Source of the DNA: Salvator merianae | Lineage: Eukaryota > Chordata > Lepidosauria > Squamata > Teiidae | DNA length: 64,000 nucleotides | NCBI GenBank assembly: GCA_003586115.2 | Contig: QVOM02000092.1 | Location: 708,591-772,590, forward strand | Direction: 5' to 3' | In this document: piece by piece, positions 1 through 11,348 of the stretch | How positions within the stretch are numbered: position 1 is the stretch's first letter | Layout: each line of letters starts with the position of its first letter | Made by a program: the position numbers and the translations under genes | The notes under the pieces: generated by a model | The model's input: the letters and a program-made list of their open reading frames with translations, nothing else | Told to the model about the DNA's origin: nothing | Database searches by the model: none

Positions 1-244
1 GGCCTAAAATTATATGCTAAACTAAAATCTGAACTGGAATCAATACCAAACTCTGTCCAGATATTCAGTTATGATATTAAAATGCAATTTGGACATGATA
101 AATGCCAGAACCATCGCAACAAATAAATAATTAGCCATCCTCAAAATATCAGGTATTTTGCATACCCAAACAAAGGAAAACTAAACACAGTATACTGCAA
201 GCAATTAAGGAAAGTACTAAAGTTAATTAAGTCTAAAGGATGAC
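1..244. other. unannotated AT-rich sequence
   Basis: I see no open frame of note, no repeat boundary and no RNA gene here. It is ordinary AT-rich flank to the MITE that follows. Confidence 0.5.
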
Positions 245-247
245 AAT

Positions 248-530
248 GGGCCAATTCACACTTACAACTAGCAAGCAACAAGAATGTTTGTTAGTCAAGT
301 GCTTCCACACTTGGTGGAGGCCCGAGTGACCAAGAGCAGGCTTCATCCACTCCTGATCGCAGATACCGCTGGAGCACTAATTAGTGTTCCCCAAACCTAC
401 CAGAAGGTGATAATCATGTCCAGGTAGGGTGCATTCACACTCACCTGTAGCTGAAGCTCTCCAGGCCGATGCAAGAATGCTGCTGTGGCACTAATTAGTC
501 TGTGCTAGCATAGTAAATGTGAAAACGCCC
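248..530. mobile_element. MITE, PIF/Harbinger-like, 283 bp, TSD AAT
   Basis: The left end reads GGGCCAATTCACAC and the right end is its imperfect inverse (TGTGAAAACGCCC). Both are bordered by the trinucleotide AAT (245-247 and 531-533). The interior has no coding capacity. Its 5' half (stem ctagcaagca, then ggaggccc and agagcagg) resembles the copy at 21026-21486. Terminal GGGCC and an A/T-rich 3-bp duplication are typical of PIF/Harbinger elements; the superfamily is inferred from ends alone. Confidence 0.75.
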
Positions 531-533
531 AAT

Positions 534-2204
534 ATGATCAGAGCTATCAATTCAGTGATTAAATATACTGCAAGAACAGTCAGATGGAATCAGAGGGACC
601 TTGAGAACCTTGACCGGAATCAGATGGACCTTGATGACTATAAGCACAATGACATCAATTGATTATATGTTCCATGGAAGATAGGCAAGCAATGATTTCT
701 GCAGGTAAAGTAAATTATAGAGGAAGAAAAATAAGAGATGAATTGGGAGCCAGAGTTATTACAATGATTTCAGTAATTACAAATCCCCTTAAAATATTCA
801 CACTAATTCCAATATGGCCAAAGGACAAGATCTATATCTGGGGCACAGATATGTTCATGGCCCCTTCAAAGTGTTCTCTCTGGCTGTTTCTGCATTCACC
901 TTGCTTTCCAACTATCCTAGTCCACTCTGTTCCTCAATAAGATGTGAGACTCTGACTGCATTTGGGAAGGTAGAGATGCCAACTTTCCTGGCCAAACCCC
1001 TGCAGAAATATGGATACAACTAACTGCATCACCATCTCAAGCACCATCCACCCCTGTCAGAAATTGGCCCATACCCCTGTTGCTCCTATGTCAAATCAGG
1101 TGCACAAGGGAGGGGCTGAATAAAATCATTTTCAAAGGTAGTGTGCCTACCTCCAAACCAGAGGTCCAACAATGATATTTGGCAAAGGTGCTTAGACTTC
1201 AAAGATCCTTGTTCTAGATCAGGTACAGGAGCATCAATGAATGGAATGGAACAAGCAGTGTGGAATGATGGTAGTGCTCTTCAATCAGGTCTACCAGTAA
1301 GTCAGGATAGGTACTCCTTGGGACAGCTCTGGGTTGGGATAGTGCTAGTCCAATGCAGACTAAGCATACTAGTGAGCCACTTGGTCCAGTCTACTGACTA
1401 AGTTCAGAAAGGGTCTTTTTCTCTGTCCCTGTCTCATCTCTTCTTCCATCAAGCCAATGTTCTATGAAAACTCATATCTGCCCCTCAAAATGGAAATGGA
1501 AAACATATGAGTTGTTGATGACAGGAAAATATGAAAGAAGGATCCCTAAGGAATAATCATTAATTAATCACTAACTGGGCACAGAATGCCATAATTCATA
1601 AAATACCTTTAGCTCATTACTGCAAATAGAGCTCATTCTGAGAAGTTTAAGATATATTAGCTGTAGTAAATTATTACAAATAATTTTAAAAGTAACTCAT
1701 CATTATTTCTCCCCAATTTGTGTACACAATCATCAGCCGAGACAAAAAGTGTTCCCTTTGATAGCACCCAATGTTATAAAAAATATACACCGCCTTTGTT
1801 TGCAAATGATAAATTATTCAAAGAGCTGCTTCTTACTCTTCTGCCGCTGTTTAATGTGTCAACAAGGACATAGCTTCATTTCCGTGAGGTACATGCAACA
1901 AAAGAAAAGGCACATTAAATGTTCGGCTTTCTTGCATATTGTCATATAATGTATGAAGTATATAAAAGGAAAAGATAAAAAGTGTGCATTTATAAAACAA
2001 ATACTCAAAACAGTTGTGTGACTTTGTATTATTATTTTTGCATGATCAGTTTAGCAAGAATGTGTTTTCCCCATAGAAATATTACAATCTAGCATACTAC
2101 TCATACACAGATATACTAAGAAATAGTTCTTAGAGTCACAGAGTTGTTCTGTATTCATTTCTCTTGTAACTATAAAACTATCTGTGCACCCTTCATTCAT
2201 GCCA
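534..2204. other. unannotated stretch
   Basis: Only short, overlapping open frames without recognisable protein features occur here. A small direct repetition (ccggaatcagatggacc-like, about 580-635) is visible. No transposon ends, tRNA-like boxes or polyadenylated retrocopy were recognised. Confidence 0.4.
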
Positions 2205-2344
2205 TAGTATATGCACATTTTACAGTATGTGTTTGATAAGCTGCTAATTCATGGCCTGAAAAGGACCATCTGCATAATAGAATCCTTTCCTGGGCTTGAT
2301 ATCTCAGCCTATACATGCATAGGAATTCCTAGCCTTTCAGGCTT

Positions 2345-2965
2345 TCAAGCTGAGTGGAAGTTCCAAAGTTTCCACCCAGGACAATTAAGAGATGGACAGG
2401 AAGTGGCCATGGACATCAAGTCATTTTCTGTCTGGCACTTATTCATACCGGCCAGAAAGTGACCAAGGTAAGTCACCCTTGCTGCTACAGTCTCTCCAGA
2501 TAATGCAGGCAAAGATGAAAGAAGGCAGCAAGCCACCTCAGAGTTATTTCGCATGTTCTGTGTAAAGGGAGAATCCAGGAGAACCTTCCACCTCTTGGAG
2601 GCAGTCTGCAAGCCCAGTGGAGGCACTGGCAGGTAGACCCTGGCGTGGGCCCTTACAGGTAATATTTTTGGCCATGTGGATGCAACTTTAGTCAATCACC
2701 CTTACAATCCATAGTTCACTACAACATACTTAGTCCAGCTGCCCACTGGACTTTTGCTGTTGTCACTTTCAGCAAAAGTGCTGATGAATATCCCATTTAG
2801 CAATGCCTGGTTCGTGTTCACATCAGAAATGATGTGAACAGTGATTTGCTGCTTGTCTTTGATCTTTATATGGCACAGCAAACCAAACGTGGAGGTATTT
2901 ACTAAACTTTTTTTTCTAAATAAATGTTTTTTTCTAAATAAATGAATAATCTGAAGAATGGGCAT
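2345..2965 (-). other. unidentified exon-like open frame, weak
   Basis: On the minus strand an open frame covers 2965-2702. After two stops (2704-2702 and 2698-2696) the same frame reopens from 2695 to 2345. The segment ending at 2704 reads as plausible protein (ITVHIISDVNTNQALL, then GSWTKYVVVNYGL). It runs straight into GTAAGG, a good splice-donor match, so an exon or the remains of one is possible. I do not recognise the family. The frame also contains a 10-bp inverted repeat (gttcacatca/tgatgtgaac), and its upstream part is a low-complexity duplicated run, so a decayed transposon is an alternative. Not called as a gene. Confidence 0.2.
2907..2944. repeat. 18-bp tandem duplication (T-run plus ctaaataaatg)
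   Basis: Two adjacent copies of a T-run followed by ctaaataaatg. Simple sequence that inflates the minus-strand open frame overlapping it. Confidence 0.7.
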
Positions 2966-3174
2966 GCTTTTAGGACAGTTATCCTTTGTTCAAAATTCCA
3001 TATATGTAGGGTTTTTTTTCAAATGTTTTTATTTTCATTATGAGTGCAATTTATTACAGAACATTTTAATGGTCCAAACGAGCTATTTTCTATTTTTAAA
3101 AAGTTATAAAAAGCTCTACTGATAATTTATATATAATTATTATTCAATCATATTGTATGTCTGTGTGCTTCTAG

Positions 3175-3479
3175 TAGGAATGTGCAGATTTTATTTTATT
3201 TTTGTGGTTTAGTTTGGTTCAAATCGATCCAGACTGCATCATGAACAAACCAATTCATTTCAAATGGTGAACTTGTTTGGCAGTTTGTCAACTAGTTTGT
3301 CAACCATTCAAAACTTGCATTAAATTGGCAATGAATATTACCTAACCAGTTCCATTTCAAACCTGTTCATGAGATTTGATACACTAATGAACCAGATCCC
3401 CCCAAACATGCAAAGTTTGTTGGGTCAAAGTTAAACCTCTCAAACCAGTTTGAAATAGAACAAATTTGGCACAACCTTT
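3175..3479. mobile_element. hAT-type MITE, about 305 bp, TSD CTTCTAG
   Basis: It starts TAGGAATGTGCAG, a one-base variant of the TAGGGATGTGCA end seen at 19230 and 42490. It finishes in a decayed inverse (ggcacaacctttc). Flanks gcttctag (3167-3174) and ccttctag (3480-3487) match at 7 of 8 bases, as expected for an 8-bp hAT target duplication. The interior is rich in aaccagtt/ggttcaaa-like inverted words and has no coding capacity. Confidence 0.65.
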
Positions 3480-3487
3480 CCTTCTAG

Positions 3488-3998
3488 TTTAGATGCAAAC
3501 TTTTATTATTTAAGGTTCTAAAGCTGGAATGTACTAAAATATCAGGGATTAAGGTATGCAACAGATCCTTTAATTTCTGTATGCCAAATTCTAGGCCATT
3601 ATAATTATTACAGAGACATAGCAATGAAAGATAAATATCCATTACTCCAATATTTTTAGATTTTTAACAGATGTTTGTCTCATAATCATTTGTGGCATAA
3701 TGACAGTATGGCCAACCATATGAACTGAAAATGCAGACACAATCTCCAGAATATTCTCAGGGGAAAAAAAGAATACTCTCAGGCAGAATCACCAATATGG
3801 TAAAAACATTTAGCTACTGACTGACTCCTAGCAATGATCTATATTACAACTGACAATGAAAAAATCAAATAGCATCGTTCACCAGTGTTATCTAGGGACA
3901 AGTCAGAAATGTACAGCCTTCTTCGTTTTTTATGCCTTTAAATCCATTTAAAATGCCTTTGAACTGAACAGAGTTTGATAGGCATTCTCTTTAACCTA
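3488..3998. other. unannotated stretch
   Basis: AT-rich sequence with no repeat ends, open frames or RNA features that I can support. Confidence 0.4.
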
Positions 3999-4211
3999 GG
4001 CTTCATCTGCACTCATTCAAAAAGTGATTTGAAAGCAACCCTGAGATGGTAGCAAGAGGACACTAGTGTTCCCATCATACCTCTAATCCACATTAAAGGC
4101 TTTTAAAAGTGTATTTTCTACCCCTTAATGTGGATTAAAGGCACTACTGTGTAAATGCTACCACCTCTAAACTGCTTTCAAGTAACTTTTTTAATGAGTG
4201 CAAATGCAGCC
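3999..4211. mobile_element. MITE with long terminal inverted repeats, 213 bp
   Basis: The ends GGCTTCATCTGCACTCATT and its inverse AATGAGTGCAAATGCAGCC extend into imperfect inverted arms of about 90 bp. The arms include aatccacatt/aatgtggatt and ggtagca/tgctacc. Flanks are CTA and CAG. The right arm (ctctaaactgctttcaag, then a T-rich run) matches the right end of the element at 22257-22565, so the two belong together. No coding capacity. Confidence 0.7.
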
Positions 4212-4214
4212 CAG

Positions 4215-4534
4215 GGGCCTGTTTGCATTTGAAGGTAGCGAGTGTCAGGAACACTTACTAGTCAGGTGCCTTGACACATTGCTAAGGCCTTGGAGATTGC
4301 TATAAAATCGTGCTCCACAGCTGTACCAGGAGCTGCTCCCAGTATAGTGTGCGGCTGCAAATTCAAATCTGCACAGTGCTGTCATGGCACAGATGCAAGC
4401 AGGACACCAGCTGGTATCCTGCTGGCATTCTATTCTAAGACCTCTCAGTGCTAACAGTGCCCACGCTGTGAGGTTTATTCCACCGTGGAACGTTCACTTC
4501 TGAACATTTCACTGTGGAAAGTGCAAAAAGGCCC
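4215..4534. mobile_element. MITE, PIF/Harbinger-like, 320 bp, TSD CAG/CAA
   Basis: The ends are GGGCCTGTTTGCAT and TGCAAAAAGGCCC. It lies exactly one trinucleotide (CAG, 4212-4214) after the preceding MITE and is followed by CAA (4535-4537). The interior contains the group's usual words: gctccacagctgtaccaggagctgc and gttagc-type blocks, and an accgtgg segment near the right end. Confidence 0.7.
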
Positions 4535-4700
4535 CAAGTCTCCTATGACATTTTTTATGCCTGAATGGAGTGGCCATTTATTTTTATATTTGAATGCAGC
4601 AATATTGCTTCACTTTGCAAACCTATACCCCAGATATAAAGTTTTAATACAGTTCTTCAGAACACACTGAAAAAAAAGTAGTGTAGAGAAACTTGTTATA

Positions 4701-4765
4701 GGCCCTTTTCACACTGGGTGTTATTCTGGGATAAATCCTGAAATAAGGGCCTGCCAACCAAAGGC
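4701..4765. mobile_element. partial MITE, left end only
   Basis: The GGCCCTTTTCACAC end is followed by a ttattctgggataaatcctg segment. This matches the layout of the complete copy at 13525-13704. No right-hand end is found before unique sequence resumes. Confidence 0.45.
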
Positions 4766-5734
4766 TCGATCTGGCTATAGCAAGTCCCATCCCCCTGACT
4801 AACAATTCTCCTGCAAAATTGTCTGTTCCCTTCAAGTTCCTCTGTTCTTAGGACCTTAAACATCTTTGTTTGCTCTGAATAACACTTGCACAAAGTCAAT
4901 TACAAGTTTCAAAAGAAACACAGTCTAGTTACAGTTTATATTTCTTCCAAGTTCTCAGGGGTTACAAAAAGTCTGAACTAGGAAAGTCTGTCTTATTTTC
5001 TGTTATATATGATTGTGCATTAAAATAGTAAACATGGTTTGGTATAAGCTAGAAATCTTTTATTAGCTTCTCCACACAATATCATGGAAACCCTAAAACT
5101 GTGGTTTGGAGATAGAAATTTTGAACCTGTCAACCTTTAAAAAAATAATTTCAGAGTGTTTGAGGAGAAAACAGCATGATCCAGGATGAATGGTTTTCAA
5201 AGTCCATGAAATTCTTTAAATAGCTCAGAGACCTCCCACTGTTCATATTTTATTTGTGAGGAGTGAGATAGGCTTTGTTCATTTCAACCTGCATGTTGTT
5301 ATTTGAGCTGGCAAAAACATACAATGTACAAAAGCTAATAGTAATCCGGTACAGAGTACATGGCGATACTGCTTCTAAATGTCAGCATATTGACTGATAG
5401 TCATTAATAATGTTATCTAAGCCTACATAAGAGAAGCAGGATTTATAAGTCAATGAAAGATCTGTGAGGTATGTTTCAGATTTAATATTTTAAAGCTAAT
5501 CCAGCAAACTGTTACAGATGTATATAATACAGCATTCCTTCCCACCTTTTTTGCATTGAGATATCATATTTACAAAAATTATTTTGGATATGACTGTCTA
5601 TTTGTGATAGATATTCCTCTAAAGATGCTTTTCTGCATTTGATGTTCTTTCTTCTATCATAGCCTGAAATGATAATTTTAAAAATAGAACATTCGACAAA
5701 GAATGTTTACCATCTGCAGTATGTTATTTACTTA
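4766..5734. other. unannotated stretch
   Basis: AT-rich sequence with short incidental open frames only. No transposon ends or RNA gene signatures seen. Confidence 0.4.
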
Positions 5735-5900
5735 TTTACAGTATTTATATTCTTCCTTTCATTAAAAATGCCATAGCCATGAATGTCAATAAAAACAAAA
5801 TAAAATCAATATAATGTAAAGCATGATAAAAGCAACATTTAATGAATGAATGAATGAACGAACGAGCGAAAAATAAATAAATAAATAAAAATAGGCCAAG
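5735..5900 (-). repeat. LINE 3'-tail-like fragment with (GAAT)n/(AATA)n microsatellite
   Basis: A tttatattcttcc...aaaatgcc segment is followed by ataaaatcaatataa words typical of reverse-orientation L2/CR1 3' tails in squamates. It ends in GAAT/GAAC/AATA repeats at 5841-5891. LINE identity is tentative; the microsatellite is certain. Confidence 0.4.
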
Positions 5901-5971
5901 TAAGGACTCCATCAAGATTACCAAATTTCTGTGTAGCACACAAACACATTTTGAATGGCTGATGAAAATTA

Positions 5972-6512
5972 GGGCCTTTCTGCACTTATCTTGCTTTGTT
6001 CTGGGCCAGTGGATCTGAACCAGCAAGGTCCACTGGTCCAAAACTTGGCAAGATGTGGTCTGGAACAGTATTATCTGCATGACTGCACTGGTCCATACCA
6101 CCCCCTGCACCAGCCCCAAAGTTCACATGGGCTTCAGCGTCACCTTCTGAGGGCTCCAAAGGACTAGAAATAACAGATCTTAGCCTTGGATCCACCAAGG
6201 GCCCATTTCAGTGGGGGCGTTGGTGCACCACTGAAATAGATCCCCTGGTAGTCCAGTAAATGTAGGCACACCTTCTGTGTACCTCCATGATACAGATTGC
6301 CCTAACCTGCATGCTGGTAGACCTGTTTAATCAGGTTTACCGGTGATCCAGATCATGCACCTCTTGAGCTGGATCACGCTGCACCTAAAGTAAATGATAC
6401 ATATCAGTGGTGGGCATGGCCTCTCTGTTCACACTAACATGCATTCCGATGAGTCTCAGAAGAGGACTATGAGGGCTCACATTCCAAAACAAAAGTAAGT
6501 GCAGAAAGGCCC
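5972..6512. mobile_element. MITE, PIF/Harbinger-like, 541 bp, TSD TTA
   Basis: Perfect matching ends GGGCCTTTCTGCACTTA and AAGTGCAGAAAGGCCC, bordered by TTA at 5969-5971 and 6513-6515. The interior is GC-richer than the surroundings and carries ccagtggatctga/gtccactggtcca inverted words. These are related to the copies at 20466 and around 58240-58346. It has no transposase frame: open frames in it overlap on both strands and lack family motifs. Confidence 0.8.
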
Positions 6513-6515
6513 TTA

Positions 6516-6873
6516 GGACCTTTTTGCAGTTTCCACCATGGTGAACATTCCACAGTGGAATAAACCTCACAGCACGGACACCATCTGCACTGCAAGGTCT
6601 TAGAACAGAACACCAGCAGGATACCAGCATTTGCATTGTGAATGCTGGTGTCCTGCTTGCATTCTGCGCCATGACAGCGGCCAGGAAGCTTCTGGCCACT
6701 GCCATGGCAAATGGCAACACCGCGAATCGTGTGGGCAAAGCCAGTACAACTGTGGAAAAAAAAATTGTGCTCCACAGCTAGTAGCTCCCGATCACAAGGG
6801 CCTCCGCAAAGTGCAGAGGCACTTGACTAGTTAGTGTCCCTGATGCTCGCTAGCTTCAAGTGTGAACAAGCCC
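6516..6873. mobile_element. MITE, PIF/Harbinger-like, 358 bp, adjacent to the previous copy
   Basis: The ends are GGACCTTTTTGCAG and TGTGAACAAGCCC. It begins immediately after the TTA that closes the preceding element and is followed by TTT. The interior includes gctggtgtcctgcttgca and ctgccatggcaa blocks also seen at 21026-21486 and 27259-27683, and a right-hand ctagttagtgtccctgatgct stem region. Confidence 0.7.
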
Positions 6874-6876
6874 TTT

Positions 6877-7484
6877 GTCTCTGGCTTATTTTATCATTTT
6901 ATTCAAGAAGCAGAAACATGTTTCTCCTTGTTTGTTGCCAAATGGATGTCTATATCTGGAAGCAAACAGGGAAAGCATCATCTGAAGATCTTGGGAACAG
7001 GGAAGATTATACTATACCATATGTTCCTTCAGATCAGTTTCTCCCTAGCGCAACAAGTGTACCAAAGGAAATCAAACGTGCCAGACTAATCACAGCACTG
7101 TTGCTCCATCAGTTCAGCTGCTTTGGGCTGGGGCTGTTTTTTCCCAAGATATTAAAAGCTTTATTGTTGCCAAGAAAGCCTTAAACTTGGCATAGTAGCA
7201 AAATGTGAGCATATCTCTTCCACAAAGATCACGGTAGCCAATTCCACTCAGCAACCTATCACTGTATCCTATAGCTTGCAGATCAATCCTAAGGCAAGTT
7301 CTGTTAAGGGATACCTTAAGTGAATGGGAAATAGAAACATCTACCTCCAGACCCACTCTTTTAGAGAGAAATGCTGGACTACCTTTGTTTTTAAAATCTT
7401 CATGTTATAATTTTGAGGGCCAACCCATTATTGAAGGGAAATGTTCTGGCCTTACTTTGAGCACTTTATTCTTGCTGTGCTTGC
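6877..7484. other. unannotated stretch
   Basis: A plus-strand open frame of 116 codons crosses the MITE border and this region. It has no recognisable protein features and its start lies inside a MITE, so I treat it as chance. Nothing else stands out. Confidence 0.4.
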
Positions 7485-7800
7485 TCGTCTATCATTTACA
7501 TTTATATATGCCCTACACTTGAGACCTCAGGGGGATTACAACAATTAATCCCAACACCACCCCAAAACCTGCACAAGCTTGAAAGCTTGCTGCAAGGGCT
7601 CTATCAGCCAAGAACAAAAATTACTGGCTTTAGAGCCCTAACGGAATTCGTCTTGGCAGTGCAATTTGGTGTGCTACTGAAATGGCCCTCCTGCTAAACC
7701 AGAACAAGAGAATACACCTTCGTGTTCTGTTCTAGCAGCCTCTGGATCACCAACAGATCTTTTTAAAAAGGCCTACCACTATCCTGATCTAGACAGCCAT
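7485..7800. repeat. decayed repeat: LINE-tail-like piece plus MITE-like interior
   Basis: 7490-7560 (ttacatttatatatgccctac...ctcagggggattacaac) resembles the tttatatcccgccc...ctcagggcggttacaac tail of squamate LINEs. 7640-7760 shows gtgtgctactgaaatgg and acaccttcgtgtt words comparable to the interior of the 5972-6512 element. No boundaries resolved. Confidence 0.35.
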
Positions 7801-8940
7801 GTTATGTCCATCCTAGCAGGATGTGTGGCTTCTCTAGACCACACCAGAGTAGAAAAGCAGCCTAGGCATTGCACTGGACTGGTATATCAGCCAGTGACTG
7901 TGTCATTATTGCACATTCAAAGCACCATAAAGACTCTGTGCAAATCATGCCAAAAACTCTGTATGGTACTTAGGTGTAGTGATGACTGGTGTCCACTGTA
8001 GCTGTTGGCACAGAAGGCACAGAGAATACTACAGCTAAAAAGAAATGGTAGAAGATAGAGTTAATGGTAGATGGGACACTGTTAAGCCTGTAATTTTATC
8101 CAAATCCACATGAAAATTAACACCACTAAACACAGAGCACACATTAAACAAATCAGAATTGAAACATGCATTAAGAAAAAATGGGAAATGGTCTTAAAGT
8201 CTAAACTATGCAAGTGTAGAGAGGAACCACCCACTTTTCCCTTATGTACCAGGTGCCTCTGTATGGGTCTCAAAGATACTGTCTTGTATATAAGTTCATT
8301 TATCCACCATTCTGGTTTTGCCTTGCTAGGTAATAAAAAGGAGTAAGAAGGCACAGCGGAATGCCGCCTCCTCTGTGCTGGGCATAAGAAGCCATCCTGC
8401 AAAGGCGGTGCAGTTACCATGAGGCACCTCTTACTGTGGAAAATGGAGACGGGATGGTAACAGGCACCTTCTTTGACTTGAAGAGGTGCCCAGAAATGGT
8501 AAGTGGACATACAGCCCCAAGAATTTGTTCTAAAACAGAATAAAAATTAATAAAAATAAAACAGAATAATGGATTTAGAGCCAGCCTGCATGCAAGTTTG
8601 AGGAATTTCTTTAAATCAGAAGCAGTGCTCAGTCCACTGAATGATTACCTGCATATATAATACACACAGTACCTTGATTGCACCTCTCTGTTTTTCCATG
8701 CTGAGGCCAGTCTACATAGCCCATCTCATCACCAGCCATACTGCCCAGCCCCTCTGTACTTTGGGAGCTCACCGGTAATTCTGCCTGTAGATTGCCAAGC
8801 ACGTTTTGCGGGGGGGGGGGGTAACTTGCCCTGGATAGAATGGTACTTGTGCAGATGAACATGTATGCTTTCATCTTCTACACCTCCCCAGAGAGAGAAA
8901 AAGCAGAAAGAGCTAATATTGTACCTGTCTACTGGTACAA
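7801..8940. other. unannotated stretch with a 12-G run
   Basis: Short open frames on both strands (up to 142 codons, minus strand, 8510-8082) show no family features. A run of 12 G lies at 8810-8821. No repeat ends recognised. Confidence 0.4.
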
Positions 8941-8942
8941 CA

Positions 8943-9060
8943 ATGTTTCCTAAACAGTGTTCCTCCAGACATTGTTAAACTACAGCAACCATAATGCCTA
9001 GTTGACATGGCCAAGACTTAAGAATGATTCTGAGGATAATGGGAGCTGGGCCACCTCCAA
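8943..9060. mobile_element. decayed palindromic MITE (ccagatgtt/actacaact type)
   Basis: cctccagacattgttaaactacag on the left is mirrored by ataatgggagctgggccacctcc on the right, around a central tgacatggcca. This layout is that of a widespread squamate hAT-type MITE whose arms pair the words ctacaactcccat and atgggagttgtag. Ends are too decayed to define a target duplication. Confidence 0.5.
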
Positions 9061-10849
9061 AGCATCACTTATTTATTACACAATTTATCAATTTACCAAT
9101 ATAAAGCACATCTGGAATTATCAGACATTATTTAGACATTAGATTGATACACCGTGATTTAGCATTTGCATCAGCAGTGGAGTGACATTACAGCTGCAAG
9201 ATTTTCTTTCCACATGACTTAACCCTCTTATCACACCATACAGGTGATCAGTAGTATCACATGGAATATTTCCAGATGGCAACAGCTCACGTCGAACTTT
9301 TGCTTACTTCCCACACAGTAATCTAAACAGCTGCAATTATGTAATAACAGGATATTGTGCTACGATAGGTTTTTTTTGGAATAACAATAACCCAGTAAAT
9401 TGAGTCTATAATCTGAGCCTGGATCAGGAGCACCATGATCACATCTGGCAAATCAGGTACAATTACAAAATAATTATAGGGTTTTGACCCTGTCTGGATG
9501 CAGTTTTGTGATAAAGTTTGGCTTTTTCCTTTTGATCGTAACAATCGGATGATTCAGTGTTCACATACTGTAGCCAGAATTGCTACAATGAAAACTGTAA
9601 AAGAAGTGTGTAGTTATTTGCTATATTTTATTTCTAAACAGTAGTACATATGTGGTTTGAATGTTTGTTGGCACTGCACTTAGTGCAAAGTGGGACAATT
9701 TCTCCCCAAAACTGCCCCTCAGCAACATATTCTGTCCATTCCCAAAAATTTAAACCCTAGGGCAAGATGTGAGACAACAGACATAGGACTGGCAGAGTAA
9801 AACCCACAAATCTGAATTCTGCTCATTCATAAAACTAAACTACAATCTAAGTCGGCATCTACAAGTAAGTAGATGCTTTGTTTTTGCTTTCAGTATTTTG
9901 AATTTTTTCCATATCCACAGCAGGTTATTTTAAATTTTTTGATCACTTCTTGTTTGCATCCATTCAGTATCTGCCATTTTTAAGACAAATAATCTTGTGC
10001 CATCAGTTTTATGAATATTCTTTGGGTTGTTTAAAAGCTGAAATTGTTATTCCATGAACACAAGAATCAAATATTCTCCAACTTTTTTATCTCATTTATC
10101 ATTTATAGTTTATTTCCTTGGGAATAGGTCCAAAATCATCTCCGGCCTTTTTGATTGCTCAGCAAATTTGGAAGGAAATAACTCTATTTTACCTCCCCAA
10201 ATAACCTTTGCTATTCATTTCATAAGTCAGTGCCAGGGTAATTGAAGTCTTCATGATTAATGATCTGTCTTTTCACAAATATCTCCTATGCATATAAACA
10301 TTTTTCTGACCTGTTGCTGTCATATAAACTTCTACAAGTTTATGTTTAGTTCTTTATATAAATGTTTGTATTTTTCTGACTTTTTTTTCTACCCAGACTA
10401 TATCACATGAAGGACATTGCTGTACTGCAAAAAAAAAAAAAAAAAGCACATTTGGTTTTTTTAGAAGTATAACTTTAATGTAGTGTTAAAGACCATCAAT
10501 TTAATGTTGACTTTAGATAGGATATCACAAATTAACATTGTTAATTCACTCTGGTCATGTTTCTTTGAATGAAACACTTGCCATAGAAGTCTTTCTTATC
10601 CCCACCTCTTAGATTAGAGTTTCATACAAGGTTTGTAACTTCTTTCTCTTCTAAAATGGATTAACCGTCATTCACATTTTAGAAGCAGAGTCCTGCCCCA
10701 GGCTATCTGGAAAGCTGATTATTCTCTGGTCTTTAATCCTGCAGTTCTGTAAATTTCAGATACTTTCAGGATCCCCATCTCCCTGGAAGAAACCTAGCAA
10801 AAATCAGTTTGCTTCCAGGAAAAAAAAAATGAAGTAGAAATATATCCCA
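9061..10849. other. unannotated AT-rich stretch
   Basis: No repeat borders, genes or RNAs recognised. A run of 17 A lies at 10429-10445. Confidence 0.4.
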
Positions 10850-11255
10850 AATATGTGTTGAAGATGTTTATATACCACTTCCCATAAATATAATTTCAAA
10901 GGGATCTACAGAATGCTAAAAATAAAAGCAACTAAAACTATCATTCTTAAAAAAAGTTATTAAAATCAAGAAAGCAAAGCGAAACAAAACGTTCATTCTG
11001 GAAAGGCCTGGGTAAAGGGATAGGCTTTCAGTTGGTGCCAAAAACCCAGAAATGTAGGCACCTCATGAATATCAGAGGGGAGACTGTTCCAGAGGATAGG
11101 TACCACCAACAGAGAAGGTTTGGCTACAGGTAGTCACAAGATGGCATTCAATAATTTGTGGCACCCACAGCAGAACTTCCCCTGAACATCTTAATGATCT
11201 CACAGGTCTATACTGAGAGAAGTGAACTGTTAAATAAGCTGGTCCCAATACATGT
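10850..11255. repeat. interspersed repeat, LINE-tail-like then unclassified
   Basis: 10855-10935 (atgtttatataccacttccc...ctaaaaataaaagcaac) resembles the reverse-orientation L2/CR1 3' tail. The following 11000-11200 block (ggctttcagttggtgcca, gactgttccagagga, accaacagagaaggtttggc) matches in arrangement a common squamate repeat that I know by these words but cannot name with certainty. Confidence 0.45.
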
Positions 11256-11316
11256 GTTAAATGAATTTTTTCAAAGCAATTTTTGGGGAGGCTGTGTTTT
11301 CATGTTTAAAAAAAAA

Positions 11317-11348
11317 GGTTAGGGTTGGGGTTGGGGTTGGGGTTGGGG
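11317..11348 (+). repeat. telomere-like G-rich tract
   Basis: One TTAGGG-type unit is followed by four TTGGGG units. With five G-runs of 3-4 bases it meets the usual four-run pattern for an intramolecular G-quadruplex. It may be a decayed interstitial telomeric repeat or a chance microsatellite. Confidence 0.7.

Noticed and set aside
5986..6738. Several minus-strand frames of 70-124 codons
   Set aside because: They cross MITE borders and duplicate repeat sequence; no start context or protein family supports them.
8810..8821. G-quadruplex at a run of 12 G
   Set aside because: A single uninterrupted homopolymer, more likely a slippage tract; recorded only as simple sequence.
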